This document shows, one piece after another, positions 53,217-60,574 of a stretch of DNA of 64,000 bases. The notes below the pieces were generated by a model, which was given only the letters and a program-made list of their open reading frames with translations, had not been told where the DNA came from and searched no databases. The DNA is from Desulfosporosinus sp. (GTDB lineage Bacteria > Bacillota > Desulfitobacteriia > Desulfitobacteriales > Desulfitobacteriaceae). The translations under genes were made by a program, and so were the position numbers. The stretch lies in NCBI GenBank assembly GCA_003513495.1, contig DOPM01000038.1:28164-92163 (forward strand), read 5' to 3'. The stretch's first letter is position 1. The number at the start of each line of letters is the position of its first letter.

Positions 53217-53258
53217 AAAAAAGCGGTTTAAAGAGCGCACTCCTAAACTGCTTTTTCA
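53217..53258 (-). terminator. Riboswitch-controlled terminator in the lysA leader
   Basis: On the minus strand, AAAAAGCAGTTTA pairs with TAAACCGCTTTTTT around a GGAGTGCGCTC loop. It lies between the lysine aptamer and the lysA ribosome binding site and is the expected expression platform, forming when lysine is bound. Confidence 0.8.
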
Positions 53259-53276
53259 TACAAGCCAATTTATAGA

Positions 53277-53439
53277 GATAGTGCTCCACCTAATGTTTAG
53301 GTGACAGTCATGTACTTATTCAATACATAACCAGTAAAAGTCCTTATACCACAGCCTTTTACTTCGGCGATTATTCCTTTTTGAACACTTCATCGCTGGA
53401 TCGCTTAGTGTACATATTATTAATAACCGCACCCCTATC
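53277..53439 (-). promoter_or_regulatory. Lysine riboswitch (L box) upstream of lysA
   Basis: The minus-strand leader matches the L-box core: the P1 stem GATAG (53439-53435) with CTATC (53281-53277), the junction GGGGTGCGG, the conserved TCGCCGAAGTA, TATTGAATAAGTACATGACTGT-type segment (in two blocks) and GGTGGAGCACTATC. These agree with the B. subtilis lysC leader as I recall it. Lysine binding should terminate transcription. Confidence 0.93.
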
Positions 53440-53457
53440 AAATTATTAAGTTGTTTT

Positions 53458-53487
53458 ATTATGCAACAATGGTTCAATAAATGTCAA
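53458..53487 (-). promoter_or_regulatory. Promoter of lysA
   Basis: On the minus strand TTGACA (53487-53482) and CATAAT (53463-53458) are 18 bases apart, giving a start near 53450 just upstream of the riboswitch P1 stem. Confidence 0.75.
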
Positions 53488-53488
53488 G

Positions 53489-53519
53489 CGTGACAGGGGG
53501 ACGGTCCCCCTGTCACACA
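53489..53519. repeat. GC-rich perfect palindrome, candidate REP-like element and terminator
   Basis: The hairpin GTGACAGGGGGACSG-type arms (GTGACAGGGGGAC with GTCCCCCTGTCAC) is perfect over 13 bp, with CACACC and CTGTCACAC echoes beside it. It stands out against the AT-rich region and lies six bases after the stop of the ferredoxin gene, so it can act as its terminator. Confidence 0.65.
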
Positions 53520-53525
53520 CCTCTG

Positions 53526-54803
53526 TCACACATAATTTCTTACTAAAGCCGAAAGATACTTTGATTTCATCTGCTCACTTGCCATAATTTGTTTGACAGG
53601 TGGCATTTTTAAGATAGCCCCTAGGATCGCTGCCATTGCTCGGTGACTATAGTGAGCCTGGTTATCAAAAATGAGATTCTGGAGCTTCCCTTTTTCTATA
53701 CTCAATAACACGATTCGATGTACGGAATTTACAGGTGTAATTACTCGTTGGTTCCTGTGCTTAAGTTTTATGGATCCACGATTACAGACTCTGACACAAA
53801 CCCCGCATCCTAAGCATATGTCTTCATCCAGCGTTACCGTCTTAATTAGTTTATTGTTCACGACCTGTTTGGAAACTACCTTTAAAGCCCCGACCGGACA
53901 GGCTAAGACACATCTTCCGCAGCCGTTACATTGATCTTCCCTAATTTCAGGAAGGAAATTTGTAGTATTAATTGAATTTAGAGTTCCAAATTTCTTGATA
54001 GCTAGAAGACCTTCACAGCAGCATCCACAACAATTACAAATAAAAGGTAAACCCTCTTGTTCGTTTTCTCCAATTTGAACTAGATTATGATCGTATGCCT
54101 TTTCAAGCAGAGTCATACAGTCTGAAACATTAACCTCTCTGGCATGCCCATATTTTATAAGGCTTGAAGCAGTTGTCCCAAAGGTCATGCAGATCTCTAA
54201 GGGGGCACTACAGGCTTTATCTAAATGGCTCATTTTATGCCGACAGTAACAAAGACCGATTCCGATGGCACAGGCCTTTTTAATAATTTCGCTCGATCGT
54301 TCGTAATTTAGGATATGTAAGTTATTTACGGTGGTTAACGCTTGTTCATTCACAAAGATTCTTCCAAGCTTTGTTTCTGTGACGAATAAATCTCGGACGA
54401 AATCCTCTTCAACGTTTAAGTATTGGTAAAAGAGCTCCGAAAGTAACGTCTGATCAAGGTCTTCCCTAATACGCATCAAGGAAAATTCAAAGAAACCTGC
54501 CATTGGTGGTGGCAAAACAAAGGTTCTCTCGCCATCTGTATTCTCAATATCAATCAACAACGCCCGGGAAGCTAGTTCCGTCAGTATCTTCTCCGTATCT
54601 TCTCTGCTCATTCTTAAAGCTGCGCTGGCCGTCTGAATTGAGAAGGGTTTTATCGGTAACGCCGAAATGACCCTCGCTTCCTTTTCATTCATTAAGACAC
54701 TGAGGATCTTGAATAAATACTCAGAAGGCGGAGCCCCTTGTGGAAATCGATTTAGACGTTCACTCAATTGATGGAAACCAGATTTTAACGTTCTATGTGC
54801 CAT
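53526..54803 (-). CDS. Winged-helix / multi-[4Fe-4S] ferredoxin-like protein
   Basis: A 425-residue protein. Residues about 30-100 look like a winged helix (SIQTASAALRMSREDTEKIL). A middle region has a Cys-rich motif CYCRHKMSHLDKAC and later CNCCGCCCEGL. Two typical [4Fe-4S] motifs follow at about 290-350 (CNGCGRCVLACPVGAL and CLGCGVCVRVCNRGS). The Cys-poor C-terminal 70 residues are unrecognised. It may be an electron-transfer or redox-responsive protein; the winged helix could be a DNA-binding or an oligomerisation element. I do not recognise a named function. It is monocistronic. Confidence 0.65.
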   Translation of the reverse strand: MAHRTLKSGFHQLSERLNRFPQGAPPSEYLFKILSVLMNEKEARVISALPIKPFSIQTASAALRMSREDTEKILTELASRALLIDIENTDGERTFVLPPPMAGFFEFSLMRIREDLDQTLLSELFYQYLNVEEDFVRDLFVTETKLGRIFVNEQALTTVNNLHILNYERSSEIIKKACAIGIGLCYCRHKMSHLDKACSAPLEICMTFGTTASSLIKYGHAREVNVSDCMTLLEKAYDHNLVQIGENEQEGLPFICNCCGCCCEGLLAIKKFGTLNSINTTNFLPEIREDQCNGCGRCVLACPVGALKVVSKQVVNNKLIKTVTLDEDICLGCGVCVRVCNRGSIKLKHRNQRVITPVNSVHRIVLLSIEKGKLQNLIFDNQAHYSHRAMAAILGAILKMPPVKQIMASEQMKSKYLSALVRNYV

Positions 54804-54976
54804 AGCTCTCCTTAGATTATCGCTTTTTAGATATTATAGTTCAATATGTATAATAATTCCATATTTATTAAAATTTCCTGCCTTTTACCTTCTTCTTTAA
54901 CACTTGCATGCGTCAAGTAAGGTGCAGGTGGTCGCCATAGTATCAGTGATGAGATGGCCTTATCAGCAAGAAGAAC
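54804..54976. other. Intergenic region, nothing recognised
   Basis: AT-rich sequence carrying the promoter of the ferredoxin-like gene on the minus strand. A GC-richer stretch near 54905-54960 has no start codon or clear hairpin. No gene is supported. Confidence 0.3.
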
Positions 54977-55120
54977 ACTACGCGTCTTTTTACTGCACAT
55001 GTCTTTGCTATGAAAGCGACTTAAGCACTATGTCATCCTGAAGGAGGTACGACTGAAGGATCTAGATCCTTCGCTGCGCTCAGGATGACATGAGTGAAAG
55101 TTATGCTTTCTGACAGTACA
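54977..55120. repeat. Intergenic palindromic repeat, copy A
   Basis: About 140 bases nearly identical to 63217-63370. The core has an outer inverted repeat GTCATCCTGA / TCAGGATGAC (55032-55041 and 55080-55089) enclosing the perfect palindrome GAAGGATCTAGATCCTTC (55055-55072). It would fold into a long cruciform or RNA hairpin. The best match to copy B runs from ATGTCTTTGCTATGAAAGC to CATGAGTGAAAG. Confidence 0.85.
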
Positions 55121-55121
55121 A

Positions 55122-55155
55122 AAAAGACGGCTAACATTATGTTAAGCCGCCTAAT
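55122..55155 (-). terminator. Terminator of the acyl-CoA synthetase gene
   Basis: On the minus strand GGCTTAACATAA / TGTTAGCC forms a stem followed by GTCTTTTTTG, about 40 bases past the stop codon. Confidence 0.7.
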
Positions 55156-55191
55156 AGCTCCTTATAAAAAGTATTCCTGTTATGATTAACT

Positions 55192-56826
55192 TTACTTCCG
55201 GATTTGAGCTGCCACGACACTTCCTCCACAATATTTTTCCCGAAGCCGGGGCTTTTCTATTTTACCGGTGGGGTTGCGTGGAACGTTATTAAATATTATT
55301 TTGCGCGGGCGTTTGTAGCGAGGTAAGGAAGAACAGAAGGTAATTATTTCTCCTTCCGTACACTTGCGATCTTGTTTTAGTTCTATTATAGCCGCCGCGA
55401 CTTCACCAAGACGCTGATCGGGCAATCCAATGACCGCTACATCTTTAATCGAATGATGCCCACGCAGAAAATCTTCGATCTGTACTGGGTATAGATTCTC
55501 ACCGCCACTTATAATCACATCTTTTTTGCGGTCTACCAAGTAAATAAAACCATCTTCATCCATACGAGCCATATCTCCGGTAAAAAGCCACTTACCTTTG
55601 ATTACAGCTGCAGTTGCTTCCGGGTCATTATAGTAGCATTTCATCACGCCCGGGCCTTTCACAGCCAGTTCCCCCACCTTGCCCTGGGGCACAGGGTTGC
55701 CGGATTCATCAGCAATCATTGCTTCCCAGCCATAACCAGGTTTCCCGATAGCCCCAACTTTGTGAATGTTTTCCGTACCAAGATGCACACAACCCGGGCC
55801 GATGGACTCGCTCAAACCATAGTTAGTGTCATAGAGATGGCTGGGAAAATAGCTTTTCCAGCGCTGAATCAGGCTGGGCGGGACTGGCTGAGCTCCAATA
55901 TGCATCATCCTCCATTGGTCAAGGTTATAATCCTCCAGCTTCACTTCTTCACTCTCAATGGCGTCGAGAATGTCTTGTGCCCAAGGGACAAGTAACCAGA
56001 CTATGGTGATTTTTTCTTCGGAAATTGCCTTTAATATCCACTCGGGTTTAACTCCCCGAAGCAAAACAGCTTTACTTCCCGCCAGAAGGCTGCCAAACCA
56101 ATGCATCTTGGCGCCGGTATGATACAGAGGAGGGATGCACAGGAAGTTATCCTCCCGGGTCTGACCGTGATGATTTTGTTCCGTATAACATGACGATATT
56201 AGACTAAGGTGATTATGAAGAATCGCCTTAGGAAATCCTGTCGTTCCAGAGGAAAAGTATAGAGCTGCATCGTCTTCGTCACTAAGTTTGATTTGAGGGG
56301 CAAAGGTGGAGCAAGCCGCTACAAGGCTGTCATAGCTTTCGGCAAAGGAAGGGCAATTCGCTCCTGCAAAGAAGTTCATTTTAACCTTGGGAATCCGTTG
56401 GCAAATCAATTCCACACGGTCGATGAATTCTGGTCCAAAAATTAGCGCTTCAGCATCAGATAATTCCAAACAGTATTTTATCTCCTCTGCCGTATAGCGA
56501 TAGTTCAAAGGCACTGCTACAGCGCCGGTTTTAAGAACCCCGAAATAAATCGGCAGCCATTCTAGGCAGTTCATTAACAAGATTGCAACTTTGTCTCCTT
56601 TTTTAATCCCTCGATTCAGGAGAAGATTGGCAAATCGGTTTGCTTTGTCGTCGAATTCACGCCATGTCATCTCCCGTCGAAATTCTGCCACGGGACTTGT
56701 TTCTATCAATTCGAACTCTTGCCATGTGACTTCACGCCTTTCCTGCAGCTCTGGATTGATTTCTATCAGGCTGATATCCTCGCTGAACTGTCTGGCATTA
56801 CGGGAAAGTACTTCTGTTATAAGCAT
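55192..56826 (-). CDS. Acyl-CoA synthetase (AMP-forming ligase)
   Basis: A 544-residue AMP-binding ligase with the P-loop FSSGTTGFPKAIL, the adenylation motif YGLSESIGP, the GD core in LFTGDMAR and the C-terminal lid with SGGENLYPVQIEDF and the catalytic Lys in NPTGKIEK. It activates a carboxylic acid to its CoA thioester. Acid type is unknown; the adjacent TRAP importer suggests the acid is imported. I prefer the ATG at 56826 (GGAG 9 bases upstream) over 56835. Near residue 20-60 the sequence contains a 20-residue tandem duplication (RREVTWQEF and RREMTWREF) from a 60-bp DNA repeat. Confidence 0.88.
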   Translation of the reverse strand: MLITEVLSRNARQFSEDISLIEINPELQERREVTWQEFELIETSPVAEFRREMTWREFDDKANRFANLLLNRGIKKGDKVAILLMNCLEWLPIYFGVLKTGAVAVPLNYRYTAEEIKYCLELSDAEALIFGPEFIDRVELICQRIPKVKMNFFAGANCPSFAESYDSLVAACSTFAPQIKLSDEDDAALYFSSGTTGFPKAILHNHLSLISSCYTEQNHHGQTREDNFLCIPPLYHTGAKMHWFGSLLAGSKAVLLRGVKPEWILKAISEEKITIVWLLVPWAQDILDAIESEEVKLEDYNLDQWRMMHIGAQPVPPSLIQRWKSYFPSHLYDTNYGLSESIGPGCVHLGTENIHKVGAIGKPGYGWEAMIADESGNPVPQGKVGELAVKGPGVMKCYYNDPEATAAVIKGKWLFTGDMARMDEDGFIYLVDRKKDVIISGGENLYPVQIEDFLRGHHSIKDVAVIGLPDQRLGEVAAAIIELKQDRKCTEGEIITFCSSLPRYKRPRKIIFNNVPRNPTGKIEKPRLREKYCGGSVVAAQIRK

Positions 56827-56897
56827 TTTTGTCATTCTCCTTTTAGTCGTGAGCTTGTGAACTATTTGGTCTATCCTCTGTTAATTCAGCCGCAATT

Positions 56898-58211
56898 TTA
56901 CACTCCCGTCAACAGCTTTGGTAAATAGGTCGCGATACCAGGGAAAATCATCAGTAGAATTAAACAAATCAAGATCGTACCTATAAATGGCCAAATCCCC
57001 TTAAAAATAGTTTCTAAAGGGATATCCGGGGCAACTCCTTTAATAATATAAACATTCATTCCTACCGGAGGGGTAATAACTCCCATTGCTACCACCAAAA
57101 CTACAACAACCCCAAACCAGATCGGATCATATCCTAGGGTATCGACCACTACAGGAAAAAATATGGGAATGGTTAGCAGTATCAGAGCTAATGCATCAAT
57201 AAAGCAGCCTAGTATGAAGTAAATGAAGAGAATCATGCCCATAATGGCGAAGGGGGGCAAGCTCAATGATCCGACCCAATTTGCCAGTTCAAAGGGTACT
57301 CTGCTTATGGCCATAAATCGACCAAACATCACCGCACCGGCAAGCATAAACATGATCATGGCGCTGGTTCTAGTCGTATCAATTAAGGATTTAATTAGCT
57401 TTTCCCAACTGAGCCGTTTCTCTAAAAGACTAATAACCAGTACGCCACCTGCCCCGACAGCACCTGCTTCAGTTGGCGTAAACCAGCCCGCAAAAAGTCC
57501 GCCGATGGAAAGAATAAAGACAGCCAGGGCTTCCCACAGCCCTCCCTTTAAAGAACGAATTCTATCACTCCAACCTGATTTGGCACCAGCCGGTCCTAGA
57601 CTTGGGTTACGCAATGTCAGCAAGTAAATCATACTCATGTTCAAGAACATTAGAAGAATCCCGGGTACGATCCCAGCCATAAAAAGAGTTCCTACCGACT
57701 GTTCCGTGGCTGTGCCGTACAAGATAAAAATTACACTTGGGGGAATCATAACCCCTAAAACGCCCCCGGCAGCAATGCTTGCTGTGGATAAGGACTTGTC
57801 GTACTGATATTTATCCATCTCAGGCAGAGCGATGGCCGCCATTGTTGCTGCCGTCGCTGTATTAGAGCCGCAAATCGCTCCGAATACTGCACAAGCTGCT
57901 TGTGTTGCTATCGCCAAGCCACCCGGCAAATGTCCGACTAGCTTATAGGCAAAAACATAAAGGCTTGTGCCAATTCCTGAATAGAAAGCCAAAAACCCCA
58001 TCCATACGAACATAACGATAACACTTAAGGAATAAGACGTAAAGGTATTGTAGAGTTCTTTGGCCACCATGTCTAAGGAGGCCGGGACGGACGTTAGGTA
58101 GCTGAACCCTACAAAACCAACAAGTGCCATAGCATAGGCAATGGGTGTCCGAAGCATTACCAAGCCAAAGAAAAGGGCGATTCCAATGAGCCCCACGGAA
58201 AAGACACTCAT
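56898..58211 (-). CDS. dctM: TRAP transporter large permease, DctM family
   Basis: A 437-residue membrane protein with about 12 helices. GAICGSNTATAATMAAIALPEM and the VVVVLVVAMGVITPPVGMN region are typical of TRAP-T large subunits, which import C4-dicarboxylates, sialate or other acids with a Na+ or H+ gradient. The ATG overlaps the stop of the small subunit gene. It is followed 70 bases later by the acyl-CoA synthetase gene on the same strand. Confidence 0.92.
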   Translation of the reverse strand: MSVFSVGLIGIALFFGLVMLRTPIAYAMALVGFVGFSYLTSVPASLDMVAKELYNTFTSYSLSVIVMFVWMGFLAFYSGIGTSLYVFAYKLVGHLPGGLAIATQAACAVFGAICGSNTATAATMAAIALPEMDKYQYDKSLSTASIAAGGVLGVMIPPSVIFILYGTATEQSVGTLFMAGIVPGILLMFLNMSMIYLLTLRNPSLGPAGAKSGWSDRIRSLKGGLWEALAVFILSIGGLFAGWFTPTEAGAVGAGGVLVISLLEKRLSWEKLIKSLIDTTRTSAMIMFMLAGAVMFGRFMAISRVPFELANWVGSLSLPPFAIMGMILFIYFILGCFIDALALILLTIPIFFPVVVDTLGYDPIWFGVVVVLVVAMGVITPPVGMNVYIIKGVAPDIPLETIFKGIWPFIGTILICLILLMIFPGIATYLPKLLTGV

Positions 58212-58720
58212 CGTGTCACCTTCTTAGCCGTATCTATAGCAACTACTTCTCTGATAGAATTCAGGGAATTCAACAACAATACCAGACAAAGCCCCAATAA
58301 GCCAAAGGCAATGAAATAGATAAAGGGGTAAACGGGTATTTCCGCCGAGGGTGAAACAAGCCCTCTTATTTTCATAGCTTGACCAAATCTTACAAGAGAC
58401 CAGACTCCGGCAGACCACAATATTAGAGAAACGACATTAACAAAAACGGCGGTAACGGATTGAATTCTACGAGGAAAACGTTCCATAATCAAGCCGACAG
58501 CAATGTGACCATCTTTAAAAGCACAGTGCGCCAAAGCCAAGGCCATGCCCATTGCGGTTAAAAAGCCTGCCAACTCATAGGTTCCTAAAATAGGTCGGTT
58601 AAAAGCCGTCCGTAAAACAATGTTAGCTATAATCAATAGCAGCACGGAAAAAATACATAGTCCTGCTAATTTATCTAATATCCTGCTTACCGCTTTTACA
58701 ATGCCAGTTAATCGCTTCAC
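58208..58720 (-). CDS. dctQ: TRAP transporter small permease, DctQ family
   Basis: A 170-residue protein with four predicted helices and the DctQ pattern NIVLRTAFNRPILGTYELAG followed by DGHIAVGLIMERFPRR. It forms the membrane complex with DctM, and the two genes overlap by four bases. The substrate is set mostly by DctP. Confidence 0.9.
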   Translation of the reverse strand: MKRLTGIVKAVSRILDKLAGLCIFSVLLLIIANIVLRTAFNRPILGTYELAGFLTAMGMALALAHCAFKDGHIAVGLIMERFPRRIQSVTAVFVNVVSLILWSAGVWSLVRFGQAMKIRGLVSPSAEIPVYPFIYFIAFGLLGLCLVLLLNSLNSIREVVAIDTAKKVTR

Positions 58721-58738
58721 TAAGATACCTCCTCAGGA

Positions 58739-59833
58739 TTACTGAAACTCCTTGTTGTATTGATCTGCAAGATTTATCACTTTATCTAAGATCTCTTGTC
58801 CTTTTAGTCCCTTTTGATTCATTTGAGCTACAAAATCCTTTTGAATGGGTTTTACTAAACTGATCCAGTGATCTTGTTCCTCTTGAGAAAGGGTGATGGT
58901 CTCCATTCCTTTTTCATTGACAGCATACTTTATAGCGGACTCGTTTTGTTTATCCCATAAACCCATTGCGACATCTTCAAAAAACCTCTCATTGACCGCT
59001 TCAATGGCTTTTTGGTCTTTGGGATCTAGGGAGTTCCACTTATCATGGTTCATGGTGATATAAAATAAATTATTGTATAGAAACGGTGTGAACGTTACAT
59101 ATTTCGTTACTTCAGCCTGTTTCCAACCTTGTAGAACCTCCACTGGGCCTAAATTCCCTTTTACAACGCCCTTCGATAAGGATTCGTAGGCTTCAGATTG
59201 AGCCATAGCCACTGGTAAGGCTCCCAGAGCTGTAAGACTTTTAGCGCTTAGTCCCGTAGCTCTAATCTCTAGTCCTTTTAAATCCTTTAGTTCACGTACA
59301 GGTTCTTTGGTGTATAAATCTCCAGGGCCTGTTGTAAAAACCATCATTAATTTTGTATCTTGAACTTCCTCGGGATTAATCTGTTTGATCCCTTCCCAAG
59401 CCACTTTACTGGCAGCTTTAGAATTAACGTACTTAATACCTGGCAGTTCAAATACTTCTAAAACGGGAAAACTGCCTCGAGTATAAGAAAAACAAGAAAG
59501 ACCCAAATCAGAGATTCCATTAATAACTCCGTCATAGATTGCGTCAGCCTGTGAAAGGGTTTGTCCTGGGTAGCTTGTAATTTTTACTCTGCCCTCTGTT
59601 GCAGTCTCGATCTCCTTAGCCCAAGGCTGAATTAACTCTTTCTCAGCTGGGTGTGTAGCAGGAAAGAAGTGAGCCAATTTTAACTCAACTGTTTGAGATT
59701 TATTTTCCGAGGGGGCAGATGCTGTCTGTCCGCATCCTGAAATGAAGATTAAATTCAGCACCAGCAGCCCAAGTAAAATTCCTTTCCCCAATGATCTTAA
59801 CTTAATTGTTTTACCTATCCCTTTTTTCATCAT
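58739..59833 (-). CDS. dctP: TRAP transporter substrate-binding lipoprotein, DctP family
   Basis: A 364-residue extracytoplasmic solute receptor with a lipoprotein signal (LVLNLIFISGCG, Cys at about 34) and TRAP-P features: LAHFFPATHPAEKELI, the GLEIRATGLSAKSLTALGA segment with the conserved Arg that binds a carboxylate, and EAYESLSKGVVKG. The ligand is therefore an organic acid. It has an unusual leader and a candidate terminator upstream. First gene of dctP-Q-M-acyl-CoA synthetase, spaced 18 bases from dctQ. Confidence 0.9.
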   Translation of the reverse strand: MMKKGIGKTIKLRSLGKGILLGLLVLNLIFISGCGQTASAPSENKSQTVELKLAHFFPATHPAEKELIQPWAKEIETATEGRVKITSYPGQTLSQADAIYDGVINGISDLGLSCFSYTRGSFPVLEVFELPGIKYVNSKAASKVAWEGIKQINPEEVQDTKLMMVFTTGPGDLYTKEPVRELKDLKGLEIRATGLSAKSLTALGALPVAMAQSEAYESLSKGVVKGNLGPVEVLQGWKQAEVTKYVTFTPFLYNNLFYITMNHDKWNSLDPKDQKAIEAVNERFFEDVAMGLWDKQNESAIKYAVNEKGMETITLSQEEQDHWISLVKPIQKDFVAQMNQKGLKGQEILDKVINLADQYNKEFQ

Positions 59834-59863
59834 AAATCTCTCCTCAATAGTTATTTTAGAAAA

Positions 59864-59892
59864 ACAAAAAAACTCCTAAATAGGAGTTTAGA
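59864..59892 (-). terminator. Attenuator-like terminator in the dctP leader
   Basis: On the minus strand AAACTCCTA ... TAGGAGTTT ends in TTTTTTTG, a complete intrinsic terminator only 30 bases upstream of the dctP start. A second hairpin around 59913-59943 (ATCCGT / CGGAT) lies before it. Position suggests attenuation of the TRAP operon. Confidence 0.6.
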
Positions 59893-59962
59893 AAACTGTG
59901 AAAACACCCTGCATCCGCAATAAAAAACGGATAAGGGAGTAATAAACCACATCCTGATTTTC

Positions 59963-60098
59963 TACCATCCTACAAATATCCTACACTTTTATAACCGTTT
60001 AACTTCCTACCTACACTGCCTGCCTACATTAACTGATCTACCGTCCCGACCCTACACCCTACTGAAGCTACTCCATAACACTGTATTAATATGCCCTA
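59963..60098 (-). promoter_or_regulatory. Cluster of GTAGG motifs in the TRAP operon leader
   Basis: The minus strand carries at least seven GTAGG pentamers and two further GTAG within 136 bases (plus strand CCTAC), several in TGTAGG or AGTAGG context spaced 7-13 bases. No promoter hexamer pair is clear. It may be a multi-site regulator-binding region or an RNA-binding repeat. The same intergenic gap (59834-60202) holds no gene. Confidence 0.5.
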
Positions 60099-60202
60099 CA
60101 TAAAAAAAGTATCATAATTCAAGATTAAAATCCAGTTAATATTTTCCTCTGATTTCGACATTTTTCTCAGACCTTAAAATGGGTATATTCTTCGTCAATA
60201 AC

Positions 60203-60454
60203 TCAATCCCCTATTTGCTTATATTCCAGGTCATTCTTTTCAAGTTCTTGATTTTTGGCATACCTAAGATACAAGAAAAACGATCCGATAGCAGCTAAGA
60301 AGATAGTTAGTGCGAAATACGCCGTTGCTAAAGATGCTTGAATGGTAAAGTCATGATGATTCAAGTGTCCATTGTTGAGGACCAACACTTTAGCATATCC
60401 CAGTCCATAGAACAATAACGAAGAAAGATAACAAATAACTGCTTTTTTTGGCAC
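60203..60454 (-). CDS. Small two-helix membrane protein, paralogue of the one at 63.5 kb
   Basis: An 83-residue protein with two membrane helices (about 5-24 and 42-62) and a charged C-terminal tail. It closely resembles the gene at 63460-63759: both share MPK at the start, SLLFY, GY-K-LV, DFT, ASLA-xx-YF and IGSxFLYL. I do not recognise the family. The ribosome binding site near 60466 is weak. Function unknown. Confidence 0.7.
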   Translation of the reverse strand: MPKKAVICYLSSLLFYGLGYAKVLVLNNGHLNHHDFTIQASLATAYFALTIFLAAIGSFFLYLRYAKNQELEKNDLEYKQIGD

Positions 60455-60574
60455 TAATACGCCCCCACATCAACAAAATTCGCGATATTACCTTTTCATT
60501 ATTCTTTAACTTCTATGGTATACGACCGGGGGCAAGATTATTAGGGGGGCTCAATGCACAAAAATTCGAGGGTA

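Noticed and set aside
53178..53525. T-box leader upstream of lysA
   Set aside because: No AGGGTGGNACCGCG-type T-box; the conserved blocks match the lysine riboswitch instead.
59963..60098. Binding array for the tryptophan RNA-binding protein (TRAP/MtrB)
   Set aside because: The UAG/GAG triplets are not spaced 2-3 bases apart in a row of eleven, and no trp gene follows.
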